From NCBI GenBank assembly GCA_964400405.1, contig CAYNUO010000007.1, positions 5,371 through 69,370 of the forward strand: DNA of 64,000 bases, in the 5' to 3' direction. Both the position numbers and the translations under genes were made by a program. Below are positions 1-6,587 of this stretch, one piece after another. The notes beneath the pieces are model-generated. The model saw only the letters and a program-made list of their open reading frames with translations, did not search any database and was not told the origin of the DNA. Numbering within the stretch: the stretch's first letter is position 1; each line of letters opens with the position of its first letter. The stretch is from CANKJK01 sp964400405. Lineage in GTDB: Bacteria; Acidobacteriota; Vicinamibacteria; Vicinamibacterales; UBA2999.

Positions 1-154
1 CGACGTCGCCACGGACCATCACGGTGACATACCCGGCACCGATCTGCTCGGTACCGACCAGCGTGACCAGGGCGGTCTTGACCATGGCGTCGGCCGCTTC
101 GACCGCGCCAATCAGACCCTTGGTTTCAACCAGACCGAGCGCGTCTCCAGTCAT
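1..154 (-). CDS. Bacterial microcompartment hexamer shell protein (BMC-H), 5' part only
   Basis: This is the N-terminal part (about 51 residues) of a EutM/PduA/CcmK-type shell protein; the gene continues off the left edge. Reading minus from the ATG at 154 gives MTGDALGLVETKGLIGAVEA and then residues ending VTVMVRGDV, the signature fold start of single-domain BMC proteins: GLVETKG, an EAADAMVK helix and an IGxGxVTVMVRGDV strand. Such proteins form hexagonal tiles of polyhedral organelles that enclose aldehyde-producing catabolic enzymes or carbon-fixing enzymes. The frame stays open upstream of 154, so a slightly longer N-terminus cannot be excluded, but family length and alignment favour 154. 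No clear Shine-Dalgarno sequence precedes it. It diverges from the lipoprotein gene at 190 with only 35 bp between. The enzymatic cargo must lie to the left and cannot be told from this piece. Confidence 0.9.
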   Translation of the reverse strand, partial: MTGDALGLVETKGLIGAVEAADAMVKTALVTLVGTEQIGAGYVTVMVRGDV

Positions 155-189
155 CAGCGTGGAGGACTGTACCAGAATTGCGGAGTAAC

Positions 190-1086
190 ATGCCACTGCA
201 CATGCGCAGCGTACACATCGTGATTGGGGCCCTGGCCGTCATCGTGAGCGCCATGTTGAGCGCGGCCTGCGGCCAGCAGGCGGACACCGCCCCTCCCGTG
301 GCGACGCCGGCCGTGACGCTCGCGCGTCCGGATGCCGTCGTCGGCGGGCCGATCGAGATGACCTACACCTGGACCGTCGCACAGGACGCGCCGGCGTTCC
401 CGGCGGACGGGTGGGTCTTCGTCCACTTTCTGGACGCCGACGGCGAACTCCTGTGGACGGACGACCACGAGCCGCCCGGCGGGATGGCGGGCTGGAAGCC
501 CGGCCAGACGGTGGCCTACACACGCACGACTTTCGCCCCGAAACTTCCGTACGTGGGTGAACTGCTGATCGAGATTGGAGCGTTCTCGCGCGGCAACGGT
601 CAGCGGCTGCCGCTGGCGGGCACGACGAAGGGGCAGCGCTCCTATGAGGCGGGCCGCTTGAATCTGCAGCTGCAGGGCGAGGCGCTGCTGGTCGTGTTCA
701 AGGACGGCTGGCACGCCACCGAGCAGGCCGAGGGAAGCGCGCGGGAGTGGCAATGGTCAAAGGGGACAGGGACGCTGGCGTTCCGGAATCCGAAGCGGGA
801 CGCGTTGCTCTATCTCGAGGTCGATCGGCCCGGCGGTTTCCCGGAACCCCAGGCCGTGACGGTGAGGCTGGGTGAGACCGTCGTCGACACCTTCGCGGTG
901 AAGCCCGGCGACAGCCTGCTCCGCCGCATCGCGCTTTCCGCGGCGCAGCTCGGCGACGCCGACGCGGTCGAGGTGCGGATTGCCGTGGACCGGACCTTCG
1001 TGCCCGCCACGCTGCCCGGGTCGGCCAGCCGCGACGATCGCGAGCTGGGCGTCCGGGTCTTCCGCGCCTTCGTGGAGGCGCGCTAG
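190..1086 (+). CDS. Predicted outer-membrane or periplasmic lipoprotein of unknown function
   Basis: About 298 residues. The N-terminus has a hydrophobic signal stretch ending in LSAACGQ, a lipobox-like site, so the product is probably lipid-anchored. The body (GPIEMTYTW, DGWVFVHFLDADGELL, GQTVAYTRT) reads like one or two beta-sandwich domains of the kind seen in putative carbohydrate- or surface-associated lipoproteins, but I do not recognise a named family. The ATG at 190 is preferred because GGAG lies 4 nt upstream; a TTG at 178 and an ATG at 202 are in frame. It lies 15 bp upstream of the secretion operon on the same strand and may be co-transcribed, so a role as pilotin or accessory lipoprotein is possible but not shown. 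Confidence 0.75.
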   Translation: MPLHMRSVHIVIGALAVIVSAMLSAACGQQADTAPPVATPAVTLARPDAVVGGPIEMTYTWTVAQDAPAFPADGWVFVHFLDADGELLWTDDHEPPGGMAGWKPGQTVAYTRTTFAPKLPYVGELLIEIGAFSRGNGQRLPLAGTTKGQRSYEAGRLNLQLQGEALLVVFKDGWHATEQAEGSAREWQWSKGTGTLAFRNPKRDALLYLEVDRPGGFPEPQAVTVRLGETVVDTFAVKPGDSLLRRIALSAAQLGDADAVEVRIAVDRTFVPATLPGSASRDDRELGVRVFRAFVEAR

Positions 1087-1101
1087 GCGCGCGGCAGACA
1101 G

Positions 1102-2307
1102 GTGGAGTTCCGCTGCCGGCTGGCGACGCCGAACGGCGAGGTGTCCGACGGCGTCTACGTCGCGGAGAGCGAGGCGCGGCTCCGGCAGCAGATGGAGGAG
1201 CGCGGCGTCCTCGTCCTGTCCGTCGAGCGGAAAGGCGGCGCGTTCAACCTCTCGTGGCGGTCTGGCGCCGGACGGGTCCAGTCGCGTGAGTTTCTTGTGT
1301 TCAATCAGGAACTGGCGACGCTCCTCAAGGCCGGTATGCCCCTCGTGCAATCGCTCGACATCCTCCGGCAGCGAGTCGAGAACCCCACGCTGAAGGCGAT
1401 TCTCGACGACGTCCACGCCAAGGTCCGGTCGGGCTCCGCGCTGTCGGAGGCGTTTGCGGCCCATTCCGGCCAGTTCCCGCCGATCTACGCGGCGACGCTG
1501 ATGGCTGGTGAGCGGGCCGGCGACCTGGAAGGCGTGATCCGGCGCTACGTCGCCTACGAAAAGATCATCGGCGCGGTCCGGCGGAAGGCGCTGTCGGCGC
1601 TGATGTATCCGGCACTGCTCGTCGTGATGATGGTCGGGCTCGTGGGCGTCATCGTCCTCAAGGTCGTGCCGGCGTTCGCGGACTTCTACGCTGGTTTCAA
1701 CGCCGAACTGCCCGTGTCCACGCGTCTGATCGTCGGCGCGTCGAACCTGCTCGTCGGCAATCTGTGGCTGATTGTGGGCGGACTGGTGGTGGCGGGCCTG
1801 CTGCTGGCCCGCTGGTACCGGGTCCCCGGTCAGCGCGAGCGGATGGACCGCCTGGTATTGAGTCTGCCCTGGGTGGGCGAGACGCTGCGGAAGTTCGCGA
1901 CCACGCAGTTCGCCCGCACGCTGGCGACGCTGCTCGGCGGCGGCATCCCGCTGGTCAACGCCCTCGATACCGGCGCCGATTCGATGTCGAACCGGCACCT
2001 CGCCCGCGAGATCAGGACCGTGGCCGGGCGCGTCCGGGAAGGGCAGGGGTTTGCCGCCGCTCTCCGGGACCGCCGGACGCTGCCCGAGGTGGCGAACAAG
2101 ATGATCGAGGTCGGAGAATCCACCGGCGCGCTGCAGGAGATGCTGCACAGCCTGGCCGATTTCTACGACGAAGAGATTGAAACGGAGGTCTCGAGGGCGA
2201 TTGCGCTCGTCGAGCCCGTCCTTCTCGTGCTCATGGGCGTCGTAATAGCGGGCGTCGTGCTGGCGCTGTATCTGCCCCTCTTCGAACTCAGCTCGGTGAT
2301 GAGATAG
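1102..2307 (+). CDS. gspF: Type II secretion/type IV pilus inner-membrane platform protein (GspF/PilC family)
   Basis: 401 residues, normal for the family. The polytopic platform protein couples the cytoplasmic ATPase to pseudopilus assembly. A short N-terminal domain (EFRCRLATPNGEVSDGVYVAES) precedes two T2SSF repeats of about 120 residues. The first carries FNQELATLLKAGMPLVQSLDIL and the second FARTLATLLGGGIPLVNALD, each followed by a membrane hairpin (VVMMVGLVGVIVLKVVPAF; VLLVLMGVVIAGVVLALYLPLFE). The start is GTG, 15 bp after the upstream lipoprotein. The GspE gene follows after 4 bp. It opens the gspF-gspE-pilMNOP-secretin-pseudopilin series. Confidence 0.95.
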   Translation: MEFRCRLATPNGEVSDGVYVAESEARLRQQMEERGVLVLSVERKGGAFNLSWRSGAGRVQSREFLVFNQELATLLKAGMPLVQSLDILRQRVENPTLKAILDDVHAKVRSGSALSEAFAAHSGQFPPIYAATLMAGERAGDLEGVIRRYVAYEKIIGAVRRKALSALMYPALLVVMMVGLVGVIVLKVVPAFADFYAGFNAELPVSTRLIVGASNLLVGNLWLIVGGLVVAGLLLARWYRVPGQRERMDRLVLSLPWVGETLRKFATTQFARTLATLLGGGIPLVNALDTGADSMSNRHLAREIRTVAGRVREGQGFAAALRDRRTLPEVANKMIEVGESTGALQEMLHSLADFYDEEIETEVSRAIALVEPVLLVLMGVVIAGVVLALYLPLFELSSVMR

Positions 2308-2311
2308 CCGG

Positions 2312-3940
2312 ATGCCGGATGAAACGCTGACCACGCCGCTCGTACAGCCCGTCGAGGACCACGCCGCGGAGGTGGCTCGTGCCCGGACCCTGGCCGACCG
2401 GTACCGGGTGGGCTTCGTCGACATGGACACGTTCCGGATCGACCAGGAGCTCTTCCGGAGCATCCCGGCCGACCTGATGCTGCGCTACGGCTTCGTCCCG
2501 CTCCGGCGCGACGGGAAGTCGCTCGTCATCGTGGTCTCGGACCCGACCGACCTGCCGATGATCGACGAGCTGGGCACCGTGCTCGGGACGGCGGTGACGG
2601 TGACGGTCGGCGCCCCGTCGGCGATCCAGTCGATCCTGAAGAAGAGCGAGAGCTCGCAGCGCGTCCTCGAGGAGGCGACGGAGGGCTTTCAGCTCCAGGT
2701 CCTGAAGGAAGACGAGAACGGGGAGGAGCACCTCACCGTCGACAAGCTGACGAGCGACGTCAGCCCGGTCATCCGGCTCGTCGACTCCACGATCTACACG
2801 GCCATCCAGAGGCGGGCGAGCGACATCCACATCGAGACGGGCGACGACTCGGTGCACGTGAAGTACCGCATCGACGGCGTGCTGCAGCCCGCGATGCGGC
2901 CCATCGCGAAGCAGTTTCACAGCCCGATCATCTCGCGCATCAAGGTCATGGCCGAGCTGGACATCGCCGAGAAGCGCATCCCGCAGGACGGCCGCTTCAA
3001 GGTGCGGACGCCCGGCAAGACGATCGACTTCCGCGTGTCGATCATGCCGAGCGTCCACGGCGAGGATGCCGTCATCCGCATTCTGGACAAGGAGTCGATC
3101 AGCGAGCAGTTCACCGAGCTGACGCTCGACATCCTGGGCTTTCCCGAACAGGAGCTCCGCCGCTTCCGGAAGTACATCCGCGAGCCGTACGGCATGGTGC
3201 TCGTCACCGGCCCGACGGGCAGCGGCAAGACGACGACGCTCTACGCGGGCCTGTCGGAGATCAAGTCCGTCGAGGACAAGATCATCACCATCGAGGACCC
3301 GGTCGAGTATCAGCTCAAGGGCATCACGCAGATCCCGATCAACGAGAAGAAGGGGCTGACGTTCGCGCGCGGTCTGCGCTCGATTCTGCGGCACGACCCC
3401 GACAAGATCATGGTCGGTGAGATCCGCGACCCCGAGACCGCGCAGATCGCGATTCAGTCCGCGCTGACCGGCCACCTCGTCTTCACGACGGTCCATGCGA
3501 ACAACGTGGTCGACGTCCTCGGTCGTTTCCTGAACATGGGCGTCGAGCCGTATCAGTTCGTATCCGCGCTGAACTGCGTGATGGCGCAGCGGCTCGTGCG
3601 CCTGACGTGCAGCCACTGCCGCCGTGTCGCGAAGGTGTCGCCGGAACTGCTGATCGAGTCGGGTCTGGACCCGTCCCTTGCCGTGACGCACACGTTCTAC
3701 GAGGGCGCCGGCTGCATCGACTGCGGGGGCACGGGTTTCAAGGGCCGCACCGCCATCTGCGAGCTGCTGAATCTCTCCGATCCCATCCGTGAGATGATCC
3801 TCGAGCGGCGTCCCAACTCCGAGATCAAGCGAGCCGCGCACGACGAGGGCATGCGGTTCCTCCGTGAGTCGGCGATTGAGAAGGTCATGCTTGGCATGAC
3901 GACGCTGCGCGAGATCAACAAGGTCACCTTCGTCGAGTGA
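2312..3940 (+). CDS. gspE: Type II secretion/type IV pilus assembly ATPase (GspE/PilB family)
   Basis: 542 residues. Hexameric cytoplasmic ATPase that powers pseudopilus or pilus extension. Visible in order: an N-terminal T2SSE/MshEN-type domain (about residues 20-150, with YGFVPLRRDGKSLVIVVSDP), the N2 domain, Walker A GPTGSGKTT (about residue 300), an Asp-box region, Walker B-type GEIRDPETA (about 370), a His box (TTVHANN) and a zinc-binding tetracysteine element (CSHC about 432, CIDCGGTG about 467). All catalytic motifs appear intact. It follows gspF by 4 bp. The tetracysteine motif is typical of secretion/extension ATPases and argues against a PilT-type retraction motor. Confidence 0.96.
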   Translation: MPDETLTTPLVQPVEDHAAEVARARTLADRYRVGFVDMDTFRIDQELFRSIPADLMLRYGFVPLRRDGKSLVIVVSDPTDLPMIDELGTVLGTAVTVTVGAPSAIQSILKKSESSQRVLEEATEGFQLQVLKEDENGEEHLTVDKLTSDVSPVIRLVDSTIYTAIQRRASDIHIETGDDSVHVKYRIDGVLQPAMRPIAKQFHSPIISRIKVMAELDIAEKRIPQDGRFKVRTPGKTIDFRVSIMPSVHGEDAVIRILDKESISEQFTELTLDILGFPEQELRRFRKYIREPYGMVLVTGPTGSGKTTTLYAGLSEIKSVEDKIITIEDPVEYQLKGITQIPINEKKGLTFARGLRSILRHDPDKIMVGEIRDPETAQIAIQSALTGHLVFTTVHANNVVDVLGRFLNMGVEPYQFVSALNCVMAQRLVRLTCSHCRRVAKVSPELLIESGLDPSLAVTHTFYEGAGCIDCGGTGFKGRTAICELLNLSDPIREMILERRPNSEIKRAAHDEGMRFLRESAIEKVMLGMTTLREINKVTFVE

Positions 3941-3947
3941 GCCTGCC

Positions 3948-4898
3948 ATGAGCCCCGACTGGTTCGCTCCACCCTCTCCGGACGCCACGATCGAGATCGC
4001 CGCGGCCCGTGTCTCGGCGCTGATGCTCGACGTCCGCGGGGGCCGGCCGGTCGTGACCGCCGTGGCGGCCGAGGCTCTCCGGCCGGGCGTCGTGACGCCG
4101 GGCTTCGTCGCGCAGAACGTGCATGACGCCGGCGCGCTCGCCGAGGCCGTCCGGCTCGTGGCGGGCCGGCTTGGCGGCCGTGTGAGGCGGGTGGCGCTGG
4201 TCCTGCCTGACGCTGTCGCGCGCGTCTCGCTGGTCCGGCTCGAGCAGGTGCCCCCGCGCCGCGAGGACCTCGCGCAGCTCATCCAGTGGCAGGTCAAGAA
4301 GGGCGTGCCGTTCCCGGCCGATGAGGCGCGCGTCAGCTTCGTTCCGGCGTCGGCGGGGACCGCCGGGTTCGAGTTCCTGGCCACGGTCGTCCGCGCGGGC
4401 GTCGTCGCCGAATACGAGCGCGCCTGCACGCAGGCCGGACTTCAGGCGGGCATCGTTGATACGGCGTCGACGTCGGCAATCAACCTGCGCCTCGCAGGTG
4501 GCTCGCCGTCGGGAGACTGGCTCCTTGTCCACGTAAGGGAAGACAGCTGCGCCGTGGCGGTGCTGCGGGACGACCGCGTGCTGTTCTTCCGGTCGCGGTC
4601 GGAGGACGACCGCCTCGGCGTCGGCGACTTCGTGCACCAGGCGGTGATGTATTACCAGGACCGCCTGGAGGGGAAGGGGTTCCGGGCGGCGTATCTGGCC
4701 GGCGGGGGCGGGGGCGAGGAGACCACCGACGCCGTCCGGCGCGAGGTGGAGGAGCGGCTCGGCACGGCGGTGTCGTGGCTGGAGCCGGAGGCGTTCGTGA
4801 GCGTGCCGACGAACGCGGGGGCGGCCGGTGCAACACGGGACGTGCTCACGCCCCTCGCGGGCATGGCGCTGCGTGCGCTGGATCGGGTAGTCGCCTGA
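3948..4898 (+). CDS. pilM: Type IV pilus assembly protein PilM-like (actin-like)
   Basis: 316 residues with the actin-like ATPase fold of PilM/GspL cytoplasmic domains: a first beta-strand region (TIEIAAARVSALMLDVRGG), a DLAQLIQWQVKKGVPFPADEARVSF segment typical of PilM, and a C-terminal nucleotide-fold region (YLAGGGGGEETTDAVRREVEERLG). In type IV pili, PilM binds the cytoplasmic tail of PilN and links the ATPase/platform to the PilN-PilO-PilP alignment complex. No membrane segment is seen. The stop codon overlaps the pilN start (TGATG). Sequence identity to model PilM looks low, so the name rests on fold-like segments together with gene order. Confidence 0.85.
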   Translation: MSPDWFAPPSPDATIEIAAARVSALMLDVRGGRPVVTAVAAEALRPGVVTPGFVAQNVHDAGALAEAVRLVAGRLGGRVRRVALVLPDAVARVSLVRLEQVPPRREDLAQLIQWQVKKGVPFPADEARVSFVPASAGTAGFEFLATVVRAGVVAEYERACTQAGLQAGIVDTASTSAINLRLAGGSPSGDWLLVHVREDSCAVAVLRDDRVLFFRSRSEDDRLGVGDFVHQAVMYYQDRLEGKGFRAAYLAGGGGGEETTDAVRREVEERLGTAVSWLEPEAFVSVPTNAGAAGATRDVLTPLAGMALRALDRVVA

Positions 4899-5467
4899 TG
4901 CTGAAGACCAATCTCGCGACGCGCCCGTTTCAGGACGACCGCATCCTGCGGGCCGTCGGGCTCGCGCTGGCAGTGGTGCTTGTCATCGCCACGGCCTACA
5001 ACGCCGTTTCCGTCATCCGGCTGTCGTTGGCCCAGTCCAGACTCGGTGCGCACGCCGCGGAGACGGAGCGCGAGGCCAACCGGCTTCGCAGCGAAGCGGC
5101 CGGCGTGCGGACGCGGATCGACCCGAAGGAAGTGGCCAGCGTGGCCGGCGCGGCGCGCGAGGCGAACGCCCTGATCGACCAGCGGACGTTCTCGTGGACG
5201 GACCTGTTCGCCGACCTCGAGCAGACCCTGCCCGCGGACGTGCGGGTCCGGGCGGTGCAGCCGCGCATCGACAAGGGTGAGTTCCGCGTCGTGATCTCGG
5301 CGGTCGCCAAGCGGGTCGAGGATCTGGAAACCTTCATCGAGAACCTCGAGCGCACGGGGACGTTTGCCGGGGTCAGCCCGCTCGAGGAAACCAGCGGGGA
5401 CGAAGGCACGATAGACGCGGTGCTCGAGGGTGCCTACCGGCCCAGGGCCGTGGAGGCAGGCCGATGA
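4898..5467 (+). CDS. pilN: PilN-like inner-membrane alignment protein
   Basis: 189 residues from the ATG at 4898, which overlaps the pilM stop. It begins MLKTNLATRPFQDDRILRA, close to the PilN N-terminal motif (INLLPxR-type) that binds PilM. One transmembrane helix (about residues 17-38, AVGLALAVVLVIATAYNAV) is followed by a coiled-coil stretch and a ferredoxin-like periplasmic domain (DLFADLEQTLPADVRVRAVQP, then FRVVISAVAKRVEDLETFIENLER), the fimbrial-assembly family arrangement. It heterodimerises with PilO in the family. Open frames extending further upstream inside pilM are not needed. Confidence 0.87.
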   Translation: MLKTNLATRPFQDDRILRAVGLALAVVLVIATAYNAVSVIRLSLAQSRLGAHAAETEREANRLRSEAAGVRTRIDPKEVASVAGAAREANALIDQRTFSWTDLFADLEQTLPADVRVRAVQPRIDKGEFRVVISAVAKRVEDLETFIENLERTGTFAGVSPLEETSGDEGTIDAVLEGAYRPRAVEAGR

Positions 5468-6033
5468 GCGCGTGGCAGCGCACGCTGGGCGAGTATCGCC
5501 GGCTCGCGATCGGCATGGCCGTCATCGCCCTGGTGAACATCGCGGTGTACGCGTTCGCCGTGCGTCCGCTGGCTTTCCGTGTGGCCACGATCGAGGACCG
5601 CGACCGCCAGGCCGAGCAGGCGCTCGTCGCCGCCCGGGCCGAGGCGCAGGCGGTGAGCGGCGCGCTGACGGGCAAGGAGCGGGCGGTCAAAGAGCTGGCG
5701 ACGTTCTACCAGACGGTCCTGCCCGCGGACCTGGCCGGCGCGCGGCGGGTCACGCACCTGAGGCTCGCACAGCTCGCCCGGGAGTCAGGGCTGGCGTTCG
5801 AACGGTTCAGCTTCGATCCGGAGCCGGTGAAGGACAGCGGCCTGACCCGCGTGAAGGGCGAGATGGTGCTGACCGGCACCTACGGCGAGGTCCGGCGTTT
5901 CGTGCACAAGGTCGAGACGTCGAAGGACTTCGTCGTGCTGGACGACCTCAGCCTTGCCGAAGGTTCGGCCGCTGGCGCCGAACTGGTCGTCACGCTGAAG
6001 CTTTCCACGTATTTCCGGACCGCCGCGTCATGA
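5464..6033 (+). CDS. pilO: PilO-like inner-membrane alignment protein
   Basis: 189 residues. A single N-terminal transmembrane helix (about residues 17-37, IGMAVIALVNIAVYAFAVRPL), a coiled-coil segment (EQALVAARAEAQAVSGALTG) and a ferredoxin-like domain (TGTYGEVRRFVHKVETSKDF, then LVVTLKLSTYF) match PilO/GspM-like proteins. It should pair with PilN in the periplasm and contact the PilP-like protein and the secretin. The start overlaps the pilN stop (ATGA) and its stop overlaps the next start in the same way, implying translational coupling. Confidence 0.85.
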   Translation: MSAWQRTLGEYRRLAIGMAVIALVNIAVYAFAVRPLAFRVATIEDRDRQAEQALVAARAEAQAVSGALTGKERAVKELATFYQTVLPADLAGARRVTHLRLAQLARESGLAFERFSFDPEPVKDSGLTRVKGEMVLTGTYGEVRRFVHKVETSKDFVVLDDLSLAEGSAAGAELVVTLKLSTYFRTAAS

Positions 6034-6587
6034 CGCGGCAGCGCCGGCTTCTGATGATCGCCCTCGTGGCGGTCGCCGTCGGGCTGGCCGCGGTGGCCGC
6101 AAGCCGGTGGCTGTTTGCCCCCGCCTCTCCCGAGGGAACGGCCCGGGCCGCCGCCCGGACACCGGCTGCCGCCGTCCCGGCGATCGCCGTGGAGGATGTC
6201 CAGCTCAGCCGGCTTGCCCGGGTGCAGGATGCGCCCGCCGACGACGGCCGGGATCCGTTCCGCTACAGGGCGGCCGCCCCGCCGCCGAAAGTACCTGTGG
6301 CGCGTCCCCCGGTCAGGCTCGGTCCGCCGGAGCCGCTGCCACCGCCGCCACCGCCTCCGGTGCCGCCGCCCCCGCCGATACCCCTGAGGTTCATGGGGGT
6401 GGTGGAGATGGTGGCCCGCGGAGGACGGGTCGCGGTACTGAGCGACTCCAAGGGCGGGGTCTTCTATGGAAGGGAAGGCGATATCATCGACGGACGGTAC
6501 CGGCTTCTCCGTGTCGCCGCCGACCAGGCGGAACTCGCCTACACCGATGGGCGGGGCCGTCAGTCGTTGAGGTTGTCAGGACAATGA
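6030..6587 (+). CDS. PilP/GspC-like periplasmic linker protein
   Basis: 185 residues. An N-terminal membrane anchor (LLMIALVAVAVGLAAVAASRW) is followed by an alanine/proline-rich linker with a run of prolines (about residues 90-115) and a small beta-domain (PLRFMGVVEMVARGGRVAVLSDSKGGVF, EGDIIDGRYRLLRV, LAYTDGRGRQSLRLSG). This is the HR-domain pattern of PilP/GspC, which bridges the inner-membrane subcomplex and the secretin. It lacks the lipobox of classical PilP, so it is bitopic, like GspC. It overlaps both neighbours by ATGA. Function is inferred from position and domain pattern. Confidence 0.78.
   Translation: MTRQRRLLMIALVAVAVGLAAVAASRWLFAPASPEGTARAAARTPAAAVPAIAVEDVQLSRLARVQDAPADDGRDPFRYRAAAPPPKVPVARPPVRLGPPEPLPPPPPPPVPPPPPIPLRFMGVVEMVARGGRVAVLSDSKGGVFYGREGDIIDGRYRLLRVAADQAELAYTDGRGRQSLRLSGQ

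Noticed and set aside
757..4637. Long open frames antisense to gspF and gspE (for example 757-2463 and 2288-4429, minus).
   Set aside because: High-GC codon bias leaves antisense frames open; the translations are Arg/Ala-rich without domains, and the plus-strand genes are unmistakable.
6107..6583. N-terminal extension of the secretin frame.
   Set aside because: It lies in the pilP-like gene in a different frame; the lipoprotein signal starts at 6584.
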